Positions 47,920-60,248 are shown, counted from the stretch's first letter. The stretch: 64,000 nt of DNA from Liquidambar formosana (GCA_039720395.1 CM077831.1:19150982-19214981), one strand, 5' to 3'. Notes: a model not told the origin generated them from the sequence alone. Program-made: numbers and translations.

Positions 47920-50899
47920 TGTCACACCCCATTTTTGTCACCTTAGCTAGGACATATCATTTCATGTACGATTTTTAGTCCTTTTTGAGTCTAGTCTTTT
48001 GCATTGAGTTTCTATGGCATTGAATATCATGTGTATGAATTTTGAAGTGATTTGGAGTTCATTTCGATGGTCAATAAGAACTTTTGCGACTTTAAGGGCA
48101 TAATCGTCTTTTAAGCCGTATATTTTCAATTTGACCTTGAAATGAATCCTGAGTCATTCCCTCGAGTTCATATGAGTACATCGAGTCCATATATAGGTTC
48201 AATTTCATAAACTGATGGTTTAAGATCAATTCGGCTCATAATGGTTCGATTTGGTTAAAAGACCCTTTCTTGGTTTGCTCAAATTGACTCATAAGACCCA
48301 ACCAATTTTCTCTCATTTAACTTCAATTGGGCCTTATTTACATCTTAGGTATGATTAAAAAGATCAAATTTTGATTGGGAAAGCATTCGGTTCGACCTTA
48401 TGTACAAACCCAGCTTAGCGACGGTGAGGCATCATGGTTAACCACCTTTGTAAAACCTAACCATGCACCCATGGTTAAGGATTTTTGTCCTAAAATGCTT
48501 AAAAATGTGTTCCCCTTCGAAACGTGGTCGTTTTGGCTTTTATTTCGTCAAAATCGGACTTAATTTGAATATTCTAGGACTTCTATAGCGAGTAAGAGTC
48601 AAAACCAGAATGAAACAAGGAAAGCCCTCAGGTAACCGTTCGGGGCTGGACGGTCAGCCATCCAAGCCCAGACTGCTAATCGTCCAGGCCTAGATGGTCA
48701 CTCGAGAGAGTCCGTCTTCAACTCAACTTTTGACTCTCTCTCCCTCTTTTAACGGTTTCCTTCGCCATTACAACTTGTTTTCTCTTAGGAGTGTGTAAGT
48801 TTGAGTTGTTTGAGCACCAAGAGAGTCTCTAATAGTCCTAAGATCATTGTTTAATGAATTAATCTTAGCCATTGGTTTAGGGGGTCAGTTCTCTATATAA
48901 AGGACATGATATTCAGCACATAGGGGAGGTTAATTGCACTTTACACTTAGAGAAAGAGGGAGCTACGAGTTTGGAGAGCTAGAAGGACATCAAGAGGAGG
49001 CTCTTCAACCCCAAGCAAGCAAGGAAACAAGAAGTTTAAAGACAAGGAAGAGTCTACAAGAGGTAAGCATGTCTATTTAATGCTGAACATGAGTTCTCTC
49101 CTTCTCCTTCTCCTTCTTCTTCTATGATAGTTCTAGTGCATGATATAACTCCACATGCTAAAATAGTTCAATGTTTTTAGGATGCATTATGAATGATTTT
49201 GAGATGATTTATGGCTTTATATGATTGATAATCCCTGGTTTACTAAGGATTTGAAAGTATTATCTTTCCTATCCTCTTGAATCATGCATAGTTCACATGT
49301 TTAGATTGCTGTGATTATTATCATGAGTTGATGCCTCTGTTAGTTAATATACATGATATGAATGATATTCATGATGATTTGAGCATGTGTTAGAGTCATT
49401 TCATAGGTTTTAATATATAGTTGTGAAATTAGGGTTTTGATAACCCTGAATTCGCACAAGTTTCAAACAGCATGCTTAGCTTAACTTTTTGTAATTTCTC
49501 ATCATAGTCATTCTATATATGCTGCATATAGTTGAATCATGCTAGGTTTGCATTCATATAGTAGATTTTATAGGGTTTTTGGAGACATTATCCTTTTCTA
49601 AGGATAATTATCCTTTTTGTTGAGTGAGGTTTTGCATGAGAGCTTTCTGTGATGTGTTTAAGCATGAAATGACTTCTATTGTGTTCTAGTATATATATTT
49701 TATGTAGGATATGATAATAGCACCTCCTCATAACGACTTTTTTACGTGAAATTATCTTAGGATAGTTTCGCTTAAGAAAGCTCGCCGTAGGAAGGCCTAT
49801 TTTCATATTTTACATAAAATGTTATCTTTTTGGTTAGAATGTGCTTAGTTATCATATTTATTGATATTATTGGAGTCTCTCATGACTGTTAGCATGTTTC
49901 TCATAGGTCTTTATGTATGTTAGTTGGGTCATTGCATGTAGGATTGAGTTAGGGTCCTTAGTTATTCATTATTCTTGTTGTTTGCATGATAAATGGATAA
50001 TTTTAGGCCTTATCATGGTTCTGTCCAGATTAGTATATTGCTCTCTTTGCATGATTTTGTGCACTTGTAAGGTGCAAGCAGGTACAATGCTTATTGCAAA
50101 TAGGGCCGCTATTGCTTGAAATGGCTAATGTTTAGAGCTTTTGCGCTCAGGTAAGTAGGGTATGAAGTGCCCTAATTCACTTTTCTTCTTTCTTTTCTCT
50201 TCTCCCTCCTAGGGTTACTTCTTAATACGAACATATGGTGATTATCAAAGGTTTCCTATATTAATAAAATTCTAGTTTTCTATCAAGGTTTTCCTCTTGT
50301 GGAAGTTTTCAATTTTGGACTAAATCAATACATTTTTTTTCAAATAAGGAAACCTAGGGTTTTTACCATAGGTTTGTATTAGGTTGTAACCTTATTCTTT
50401 TCGAACTACGTAGACTTTAATCCATGTATTTCGCTGCATGGTACGTAGGCGCTCTTCGTGAGGCTCAAGTCCGTCCTAGGATCCAAGTATCCTAGGCTTT
50501 TCTTTTCTTTTCTTCTTTTTTCTGTTTTGTTTTGTTTGTTTGATTGTGCATGGATGATTGGATTGAATAAATGTTATGCATGCTGCCTGTGATGATATAT
50601 GATGATATTTGAGTGAAAAAGATCTTAAGTTAGCCCAATTAAATTAAGAGACCAACTCGGGCGATGTGGGTGCCTATGGGCTTTGCCCAGAACCTTCCCA
50701 CATCGTAACTTAGCCCCCGAATCCAATTCTGGTTTCAAAGACTTTGCTTTTTCTTTAATGGAGTCATGTGGTTTTGAAAATAAAATATTTTTATGGTTTT
50801 CCTCTTTTCCCTAAAAAATGAGGTGGCGACTCCTTTTTGTTTGTTGTCTTTCACCCATTCTTTCGCCAAATCCTTATGGGCTGTTTTCCGGGGTTCACA
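47920..50899 (+). mobile_element. Solo LTR C (TGTCACACCC family), 2980 bp
   Basis: Ends TGTCACACCC and GGGGTTCACA. ATACC duplicates at 47915-47919 and 50900-50904. TATATAA at 48894-48900, GC-rich tandem block at 48635-48703, GTGGCGACTCC near 50823. It parts the leader from the gag region of the Athila-like element. Confidence 0.93.
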
Positions 50900-51266
50900 A
50901 TACCCTTATTTTAATTTTTAAATACACAACTAGCCTTCTACATATATAGGAAATATAGCAATATAAAACACATACTTTAATAAGAATTCTAAAGAAACTA
51001 TAATTCGTATAATAATTAAATAAAACCAAACCAAAATAGAAATTCTAAGGAAACCCTAACAATGTTAACATATAAATAATTAAAACCCTATCACCTGTTA
51101 TTCAACGAGGTGTTTAAGCCACAATATACAATATCTATACATACATATATATCTATATATATGTATATATGTATATATATACATATATACATATACATAT
51201 ATATACATACATATATATACATATGTATATATATATTTCGTTTGATTGGTGCTTCCTCCCGCCGCC

Positions 51267-51408
51267 ATGTACGGAATCATAAGCAAGCTTCGCAATTTTG
51301 ACGCCTATCCGAAGATCAACGAGGATTTCTACAGCCGTACGCTTTCCGATGGCTTAATCACCATCACCTCCTCCTTTATCATGCTTCTGCTCTTTATCTC
51401 CGAGCTCA
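51267..51408 (+). pseudogene. Captured exon 1 of an ERGIC3 / Erv46-like gene
   Basis: A Kozak-like GCCGCCATG opens a frame with KLRNFDAYPKINEDFYSRTL and a hydrophobic segment ITITSSFIMLLLFISEL, the N-terminal block and first membrane segment of plant ERGIC3/Erv46 proteins, which act in ER-Golgi vesicle traffic. After ISEL the sequence turns into CT-rich and (TA)n DNA, as at an exon-intron border (GAGCTCA|GTTTGT). Later exons are not found downstream. It is therefore a fragment, carried in the presumed Helitron. Expression is unknown. Confidence 0.8.
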
Positions 51409-51439
51409 GTTTGTCCCCTTCTCCTCTATCTCTCCTATA

Positions 51440-51665
51440 TATATATATGCTGCCAAAAGGTGGCTTCCGGGGCCTTATACCAGTCAAAGAAAAAGCAGAA
51501 ATCGCATCCGCGCATGCAAGCTCAAGCCTGAAAGCCAATCCCTTGTCAGAAGGAAGCTCTCGCCTGTGCGTTCCTATCGATTAGTAATTGATCGTTCGGA
51601 TCGGAGCCTTTGAAGGATTGAGCCCAGCTGACAAGTGACAAAGCCTGCCCGTGAGCCTTTGAGAT
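51440..51665. other. GC-richer island next to the captured exon
   Basis: It is clearly less AT-rich than its surroundings. A frame in line with the exon (LPKGGFRGLIPVKEKAEIAS and on to the TAG at 51582-51584) has no domain I know. It may be a second captured gene piece or an organellar DNA fragment. Confidence 0.35.
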
Positions 51666-52359
51666 TGGAAGAATATATATATATATATATATACGTCATC
51701 CTTATCGTATTGTGTATCATCGTATTATGTATTTATATTTGTCTGCATTTTTTTTAAGGTTAGATGATTAATGTTCTTGCTGTTTTATTATATTGTGGTG
51801 TTAACCATTTGGATCTGAAATTTTGTTCAATTTTGATCGATGTCTGTCTTGGATAATATGGGAATTATTACATATTGTATATTGTGCCTGCTTTATTTGT
51901 GTTAAGTTGATAATTGTTGGAAATATGTCTTCTATGGTTGTCTATAGAGTCAACAGTTGCTTCTCCACCTTATATTTTGCACATTTTGCACTGTATGACT
52001 TTAGTCAGTTTATAATTTATGGTTTGGTAATTGTATATATGGTGTATTGAAGACTAAAATCTCATACTTAAACCAGCATGCTTTGCTTAAAAGTTTTGCA
52101 TTTTCTCAATATTTTTTGGTATTTCGATGTGGTGTTGGGGTCTAGAAGTCACATTTGATTTCTATTGAATAAATAATTAAAACCCTAACAATATTAACAT
52201 ATAAATACAAATAGAAAGACATTATAAAAATCATAAAACCCTAACACAGGAAAGAACAACTACTGCTTCCTTCTTCTGCTTTTTCTATGTGCCTTCATTA
52301 CGTCTCCTTTCTTCTTCTGGTGCTTTGTCTGGTATCCGGTTCTCAATAAACCTTACTCA

Positions 52360-52850
52360 TATATACAAATTATGTTTAAACATTGCATTGCATGATTGGA
52401 CTTTTAAATCTCTATTTGAATTGCAAAATTAGCAAGAAAAAGAAGAGAATCAAAGACGAGTCAGTTGAATGAAAATAAAAAAACGCATGCTTGAACAAAA
52501 ACAAATAAAAACCCAGATTAAGAGGCCAAAAAAAAAAAAAAAAAAAAAAAACTTGAATTGCATAAGTAAAATTTTGAATAGCACATATAATCTTTGATTA
52601 TTTTATGAGGGTTCGCATATCAGAAAAAACTTGAATTGCATTATTGAACTTTTAAATTACTGCTGTTGCATAATTTTTCATATTTTGTTGAGAATTCATA
52701 TATAATCTCTTATTTTTGAAAATAATCAAGTCAAATTACCAAGAAAAAAAGGAGAATCAAAGACAATTCATTGAAGGAAAATTAAAAAAGAAGCAGGCTT
52801 GAACAAAAACAAAACAAAACCCAAAAAAAAAAAAAAAAAAAAAAAAACCC
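52360..52850. repeat. Imperfect direct repeat, two units of about 220 bp
   Basis: TTGAATTGCA...ACTTTTAAAT, AAAAAGAAGAGAATCAAAGA and GCTTGAACAAAAACAAA occur in the same order in 52400-52550 and 52625-52840, each unit ending in an A-run (52527-52551 and 52826-52847). Confidence 0.6.
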
Positions 52851-53158
52851 ATTAACGAATGCACAAGAAAAAAAGAAAATAAAAAGGGAAGGTCTAATGA
52901 ACCACCAAAAAAAGTCCCTATCAAATCGTAAGGTTCATGAAACTTTGCAATATCTACCTGCAAACCCAAAATACCAAACTAAACAAAACAAAAGCAAAAA
53001 GAAAAGAAAATAACTTAGATCACAACCTCCCCCCCCCCCCCCTCAAAAAAAAAAAAAAAAAAGAAAAAAAAAAGAAGTTTAAAATCATTTTTTAAAAAAT
53101 TTATAGGCCCAAAAAAATAAAATCACAAGCAGTGATCTACCACGCATCGACGAAGAAA

Positions 53159-53203
<45 letters not shown>

Positions 53204-53668
53204 TCGAAAATGTACAAGACATACCTTAGATAAAAACCCATAGATTGATGACATCTATTGGTGCAACATTGATCGGTGGTGATCAAGACCCATAGATTTT
53301 GCAATTGTCAACCCAAAGACCATCAAGGAAACCAACCGACGAGGATCCAAACCATATAAGCAGACCATTAAGGAAACCAATCGACAATCATCGAAAGCAT
53401 AAACCCAAACATGCGATTCATGGCCAGATGATGGTGACAGAGAGAGAGAATAAAAATAGGTGAGAGACTGATAAAGAAATAGAGATGAGAGAAAGTTAGA
53501 GAGAACGGATTGCAAATTTGCAATCAAAACAAATAAAAAGGAAAGAGAGACAGAGAATGAGTGAGAAACTAGCTAGAGAAAGAAACACATCGCCTGTTAA
53601 GGGTATGTGCGAGAGAGACAGAGACAATGGGTTTACCTAAATGGATTGTTGTAGCAAATGGAGATGAC

Positions 53669-53711
<43 letters not shown>

Positions 53712-54146
53712 AGGGGGTAAGTGATAACAGAGCTAGGATCACCTGATCTGATCTAGATCTGTGATAACGTGGGGAAGAGAGAGAGAGAGAGAGATAGAAA
53801 ATGGTTCTAAACTTCTGATGTGAGAAAAAGTTGTTGGGAAAAAACAGATGATGGGACATGAGGGGTAGGGAAGAAAAGAGAACCAACTAAATGACATTTT
53901 AGTTATCACTTTCAAATGTAGTACTAAACAGAAGATATTAGCAGTCAATTTGTACCATGTTGATAGTTAATATTTAATAAGTTGACAAACAAACTTTATT
54001 TGGCATTATATTTGGAGGCAATTACCAAAAAGTCATCTTCTCATCATAGCCATCCAGATTCAACTAGGTTAGCAACTGTCAGAAAAATTTAACATCATGG
54101 AGTAAAGTCATGATGCTAACTTACCAAGGCAATACATAAAAACAAG
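52851..54146. other. Helitron interior, no gene recognised
   Basis: A poly(C)-poly(A) junction at 53030-53060, (TA)n at 53161-53201, several (GA)n runs at 53440-53800. The block 53205-53700 looks like the GA-rich leader of some gene, but no coding frame was found. Confidence 0.4.
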
Positions 54147-54148
54147 TA

Positions 54149-54422
54149 CTCCCTCCGTCCTAATAAGGTACGCCAAATTTTTAACTTTTTTTTGTCCCAA
54201 AATATTTGGCTACTTCAAAAAATCAAATCATATTTTTTTTTTAAAAGTTTCTTATACCCTTCGTTATTTCAATATTTACTTTCAACACAAAACCGAATAT
54301 AAAAAAGATAAGGGTATTTTTAGAAAGATGGAACTTAATCAATAACGAGTCAATATAATGATTACATTTTCTTAAACTCCGCGTTTTGTCAAACGTAGCC
54401 TATCTTTACGGGACGGAGGGAG
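54149..54422. mobile_element. Stowaway MITE, 274 bp
   Basis: Ends CTCCCTCCGTCC and GGACGGAGGGAG with TA at 54147-54148 and 54423-54424. Related to, but diverged from, the kinesin-intron copy. It lies inside the presumed Helitron. Confidence 0.93.
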
Positions 54423-55280
54423 TATTATTTTTTAATGAAAAATCAATGGTCCTTGAGTTTATTAATCTATCGCTTTAAAGTTTGCAGAAATCTTTGGTTT
54501 CAGACCCTACGTAAGCTATGTGTGTTCTCCTATCATTTCCCAAATAAAAAATCATCAAAAACTAATTTACTCGCAAATAAAATGGAACATCCTAATCCCA
54601 TAAATACCAGATTTTTAAAAGAAAAAAAAATTCCTAAACATGTACATATTAGGAATATTATTATTTTAATCAAAGACCAATAGAAGTTCTGGATTTGTGT
54701 AAGTCTTGGTTTCAATCCTGCGTGGAGTATTTGTTTTCTCCTATGTTTTTCCAATACATATATATCAAAGATTACTTTACTCATAAATAAAATGAGAACC
54801 TCCCAATCCCATAAATACTAGATTTTTAAAGGTGGTAGTATAGGCCTTATTAGGAACTTGAGTTAGCTTCTGTGGCATGAATCTACGGGAGGGGTACGGT
54901 GTAGATTGTAGTACATCATAAAAAAAAGGATGGCATGTCCGTAGGGTTTGCAAAGCCGTGCAAGTCTTGGTTTTGATTTTTGTAAGACTAATGTACTAAT
55001 AATTTGCTATTAAATCTTTCAACTATGGCGTAAATATGTTTTGATTGGAGAAAGAGACAAAGAATGAAAGAGAGAACCTTTTGTTTCAGCATTGAAAGTT
55101 TCACAAAACCTTCAAAAAGCCTATGTATAATTAAGTTTCAAAGATAATTTTAAGCACTATGATTTGGAAAAGATAATGAAAAAAAAAAACATAGTAATCA
55201 TACCAAAAGAAGTAAAGGATTGAGTGATCAAGGTGCTTTCATCTTATGCAAAGGCACGATAAATTATTAAATTTAAAAAA

Positions 55281-55877
55281 GGGAAATATCCAACACCTCC
55301 CTCAAATATAAAATCATATCTAAAAACCCCATTAAATATTTTTCCTATACATCTAATCCAAATAAAAAAGAATCATATTCATTAACTCCAATCAGTTAAA
55401 TTTTTGTTTACTGCAATTAAAAAAAAAGAGTCATCCGACTAAAATGCCCTTCTTTCACAATAATACGTTTAATGACAAAAATGCATATTCAAGTGAATTT
55501 TCCCTTTTGCCCCCAAATTTCCCAAACTTGCATACTTACTTTCCCACTCCCTCTTTTTCTTCTCCCTTTCCCCCATGTGTACATTAGAGAATAATTAATT
55601 AACGATAGTTAATTTTTTTCTAATTACACTAAAAATGATAAAAGTAGAAATTCTATTAAATATGCAATTTTTTCATTAAACATATTAATGTGAAAGAAGG
55701 GTATTTTAGTTGAATCACTCTTTTCTTTTAACTGTAGCAAACAAAAATTTAACTGATTGGAGTAGGATATGATTTTTTGTTTTTTTTTTTTATATTTGGA
55801 TTAAATGGATAGGAAAAATATTTAATGGAGTTTTTGGATATGAATTTATTTTTGAGGGATTTTTTGGATATTTCCCC
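55281..55877. mobile_element. Mutator-type fold-back element, 597 bp, with 9-bp target duplication
   Basis: Long inverted repeats: GGGAAATATCC at the left against GGATATTTCCCC at the right, pairing for well over 100 bases (AGAGTCATCCGACTAAAATG with its complement near 55700). TTTAAAAAA duplicates at 55272-55280 and 55878-55886, and nine bases is the Mutator size. No transposase. It lies about 75 bases before the Helitron 3' end. Confidence 0.8.
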
Positions 55878-55957
55878 TTTAAAAAATTATTATCATTATT
55901 GAAAAAAATAATTTAACTCAAAAAAATTCACGTGCAACGCACGTGTGCACCAACTAG

Positions 55958-56322
55958 TGTGTATATATATATATATATATCAGTAGGCGGTAAAACTGGC
56001 CATAATAATGATAATAATAATAATAATAATAATACTAGAATGAAATAAATAAAATAAAATAAAGCAGGTGGTACAATCGTCCTTGAATAGTTAGTCAAGT
56101 TATGTTAGTTGTCAAATTAGGCAGGCGGTACAACCGTCCTTGAATAGTATTAAAATTTTTTATTTTTTATTTTTGAGCCTAATGTCTACTCGTCTATGTA
56201 GTCTACCATTACCTGCACATAAAAAAAAAAAAACAAAATTAGTAAAAACAAAAAAAAAAAAAATCTAAACTAATAATTATAGTAGAATATCAATTCTCTA
56301 ATTAATGCAATCACACTGACAG
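55958..56322 (-). other. Leader of the Athila-like element next to the primer site
   Basis: The AAATAAAATAAAATAAAGCA and GGTACAACCGTCCTTGAA words found here recur near 47790-47835, on the other side of the insertions. That shows both are parts of the same leader or of a leader repeat. (TAA)n lies at 56011-56033. Confidence 0.6.
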
Positions 56323-56340
56323 TCCCCGGCAACGGTACCA
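56323..56340 (-). other. Primer binding site, tRNA-Asp type
   Basis: Minus strand TGGTACCGTTGCCGGGGA begins six bases inside the 5' LTR. It matches the complement of the plant tRNA-Asp 3' end (TGGCGCCGTTGCCGGGGA) except at two places. Primer sites of this type are usual in Athila elements. Confidence 0.85.
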
Positions 56341-56718
56341 AAAATTTGATCATGTCAAAATTAATTACCCGTAGGATGCAAAAATTTGTTTATAGTGGTA
56401 GTACTGGTGTCGTACCACAGGGACTGTACTAGGATTATTTTAATTTTGAAAACTGAATACTAAAATAATTCAAAAAGATGATTTTTTTAGTTTTGAACTC
56501 TATGTAATACAAGCAAAATAAATGTATATTTTTTTCAAGAAAAGAAATACTTAGGGTCTCGAATCCACTACTAATCTTGTATAAAAATGCTCTTATTGTA
56601 ACGTGTTTCAAAAAGTTATTATTTGGTATGAGCAAGACTCATTGTAGCGAGAAGCCCAATGACATCATCAAGAAAGGTTCATATATTTGTAAATTAGGCA
56701 TAACTCATCAAAGATATA

Positions 56719-59700
56719 TGTCACACCCTATTTTTGCCACCTGTCACCTTAGCTAGGGTTTGTCATTGCATGAGTCATTTTGTTTCCTTTTTGAGTCTAG
56801 TCTTTTGCATTGGGTTTCTAGGGTCCTAAGGATGGTGTGTATGAATTTTGGTTCGATTTGGAGTTGATCTTGAGGGTTAATAAGAACTTTTGTGACTTGA
56901 GGGGCATAATCGTCTTTTTGGTCACAAACTTTCCATTTGACCTTGAAATGATCTCCAAGTTGCCAATTGGAGTTCATATGGTTGCATTGGAGGTATTTTT
57001 GGGTTCAATTCGATGAATTGAAGGTTCGGAATTAGAATGGCTCAACAAGGCTCAGGTTGGCTAAGAGACCTACTTTGGGTTTGCCCGAATTGGTTCATGA
57101 TTTTCACTCTATGACTACTCATTTGACCTTGATTAGTCTTAATTTCATCCCCAAATGTGTTTAGGGAGGTTGAATTTCGAATTGGAAAGCATTTGGTGCG
57201 ACCCTATGTACATACCTAAGCTAAGCGATGGTGAGGCATAGCGGTTAACCACCTTTGTAGGACCCAACCATGCAGCCATGGCTAGGGTTTCTTGCCCTCA
57301 AGTGACTCAAATTACATTCCCCTTCGAAACACAGTCGTTTTGACTTTCGTTTCGTCAAAATCGGAGTTCATTTGAGCCCTGAAACACATTTGGAAGTCGA
57401 AGGGGTCAAAATAGGGCATAAGATGACATGGCCTCGGGTGACCACCCAGGCCTGGGCGGCTAGCCGCCTGGGCCCAGGCGGCTAGCCGCCCAGCCCCAGG
57501 TGGTCACCCGAGCCACTTTCCTTTTTTGAGCTTTAACGTGGCTCCCTCCCTATTTCCTCGGATTTGCTCGCCTCCAGCCGCCATTTAACCCTAATTTTAG
57601 CCCTATTTGACCTACTTGAGCCCCAAGGGAACCTCTAAGAGCCCTTGGATCAATCCCTAGGGTTTTAATCCCAACCATTGAGGGTTTCCCCTCAATCCCT
57701 ATAAATACCCCCTTATACTTCAGCAATAGGGGAGGGACTTGGGAGGCACTTGGGGGGCACTTGGGGAGCAAATTTTCTGAAGTGAGAGGGACATTGGAGG
57801 CTATGGCAGCCATCCTTAGGGTAGTTTAACCTAAACTTTAAGTGAGAGAGTGTGAGAGAAGGCTTGAAGGAGGGCTGGAGCATTGCTTGAAGGCTTGAAG
57901 GAGGTTGTTTCCAGCAGCACATAAGAGGAGGAGGACTCTCTACAGCAGCCACCATAGGTATACCCCTTCCCCTTTCTCTCTTTCATTCAAACTAAGGTTT
58001 TTGCATAGCTTTGCATTACTTCATGTTAAAAGTTTATTGTTTTATCATGTGTTGATGCTTCTAATGCTTAGAATACATGATTAGGATATTGTTTATGGCT
58101 GGTTTTGCATGATATAATGTCATTCTATGTGGTTTTATGAGTGTTTGTGTTTTTAGGGTTTTTTAGAGTCTTTTCTAGGGTTTTACATGGAATAGTCATT
58201 ATTTCATGTTCAAGTTTTTGTCTTTATCATGTCTTATTGCTTCTATTAGCTAGTATGCATGATTAGGATAATATTCATGGGCTGTTTAGTATGCTAGGAT
58301 GCTATTCCATGTGATTTACTGCATGTTTGGGACTTTAGGGTTTCCTTAGGGCTAAAATTGGTTTTCTACATGAAATAACACTTTTGCATATTGAAGCTTG
58401 TGTTTTTATTGTGTTTTTTTACTTCTATTAGTTAGTATGCATGATTAGGATAATGTTTATGGGCTGTTTAGTATCCTAGGATGCTGTTCCATGTGATTTA
58501 ATGCATGTTTGCAATTCTAGGGTTTATCTTGTGCTGAAATTAGGTTTTTACTTAGAATAGCTATATTTCATGTGCAAGCTTATGTTTTTATCATGTGTTG
58601 ATGCTTCTAGTGATTAATATGCATGATTAGAATGATGTCCATGATGAGTTTTGCATGATTTGGAGTTATTTTATGTGATTTTGAGCACAATTGTGATTCT
58701 AGGGTTTCATTCATCTTTGTATTAGGAAAGTTGCATATAGCATGATAGCTTAGGGTTTTTCTTTGTGTTTTCTTCATAGTTGATATATATGTGCTGCATA
58801 TTTGATAACTATGATATTTTTGAGCATTCACATAGTTGGTTTTAGGGTCTTTATGCATGTCATGGGTTCTAGGATCAAATTAGGGTTTATTGTTGTTCAC
58901 TATTTATGTTGTTTGCATGCTTAGTGGGTGAACACAGGCTTTAATTCAATTCTGTCCAGATTTGTTTATTACCTTAAAGATGATATTTTTGCATTCATAG
59001 TAGTGGATTTTAGGGTTTAGTGCATGACATTGCATGTAGGGTTGAGTTAGGGTTTTAGTTAGCTTATGATTCATGTTGTTTGCATGACTTATGGTTGATT
59101 TTAAGCTCTAATTCAATTCTGTCCAGATCTGTTTAATGGCTTTAATGATGAGTTTTGAGCATGTGTTTGCTTATGTTTAAGCATGATAATGGCTTGATTT
59201 GGAATCTAGCTTGGTTGGTTGGTATTTTGGTATGTTTTGCATGGAAATTGCAGGTGCTTTGACAGATACAACAGGTGCAACTACCCCACCAATGTGGGGT
59301 GGTTATTTTGGCTATTGTGAGATGAAATCTTACAAATAAGGTAATTACCCTATGCAATAGGGTGGTTATTTTGATAGGTTGCTTTTGCTTAAAGGTAAGT
59401 AGGGTATGAGGGTGCCCCAATTCACCCTTCTTTCCTTTCCTTGAAACTTTCCCTTTCTCCCCCCTAGGGTTGTTTCCTAATAGAGGGGTATGGTAGATTC
59501 TATAGTATCCTTTCATTAAAAAGATACCTTTTAAATCAAAGTTTCCGTCTTTATTGAATTCCATATTTACCAAAAATCTTTTGAGAATCATTTATTTTGG
59601 AAACTTACCATGTTTTACATGAAAGGAAACTTAGGGTTTACCATAGGCCTTGATTAGGTTATAACCCTATTCCCTTTCGAACTACGTGGACTTTGATCCA

Positions 59701-60248
59701 TGTATTTCCATACATGGTACGTAGGCGCTCTTCGTGAGGTTCAAGTCCGCCCTAGGATACTAAGTATCCTAGGTTTCCCTTCCCCTCTTTCTCTTTTTTT
59801 GTTTTTTCTTTGATTTACTTGATCATATGGATGAATGAATGAATGATATGCATGCTGTCTTGTGATGATAATTGTTGATTTGTGTGTGATTAAGACTTTG
59901 ATTTAGCCCAATTAAATTAAGAGACCGTTTAGGGCGATATGGGTGCCTATAGGCTTTGCCTAGAACCTTCCCATATCGTAACTTAGCTTCCGAATCCCTG
60001 ATTTCTCTGGTTTCCAAAAAACTTTTTGCCTTACCATTTTTAACATGGAGTCAATCTTTTGTTTTCCTAAAACAAAACTGTTTTTAGGGTTTTCCTTGTT
60101 TCCTTTAAAAAATAAGGTGGCCACTCCTTTTCCTTTTTCAAACTTCAAGGTTTTCTTTTAAACCCATTCGTGGGCCTGCTTTCCTGGGTCCACAGACTGG
60201 CGACTTCTAAACCCTCTTGTGGGCCTTGTACCTTTTTTAGGGTCCACA
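56719..60248 (+). mobile_element. Solo LTR A (TGTCACACCC family, diverged subfamily), 3530 bp
   Basis: Ends TGTCACACCC and GGGTCCACA. ATATA duplicates at 56714-56718 and 60249-60253. TATAAATA at 57700-57707. A strongly palindromic GC-rich block lies at 57432-57511. It is longer and more diverged than B-D, with several internal near-repeats at 58000-58650 (CATGATTAGGATAATGTTCATG-type words), and its 3' end is duplicated. It sits in the 5' LTR of the Athila-like element. Confidence 0.92.

Larger units (their letters stand above)
51134..55957 (+). mobile_element. Non-autonomous Helitron, 3' end certain, 5' end tentative
   Basis: The 3' end is textbook: a perfect 7-bp stem CACGTGC / GCACGTG with loop AAC (55929-55945), then 8 bases, then CTAG (55954-55957) before a host T. 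The 5' end should be TC after an A; TCTATACATACATATATA at 51134 is the best candidate, but the region is (TA)-rich and the end could lie anywhere from about 50905. No Rep/helicase is present. The body carries an ERGIC3-like exon, a GC-rich island, a Stowaway and a Mutator-type element. It lies in the leader of the Athila-like element. Confidence 0.65.

Noticed and set aside
48375..48563. Open frame shared by solo LTRs C and B (48375-48563 and 61109-61345), partly in D
   Set aside because: The frames agree because the LTRs are copies of one another. In copy A the matching place has a stop, and there is no start context or domain. Treated as LTR sequence, not a gene.
56435..56635. Frame at 56435-56635 with a near copy at 35465-35665
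   Set aside because: It lies inside both LTRs of the Athila-like element and is shared only because the LTRs are copies.
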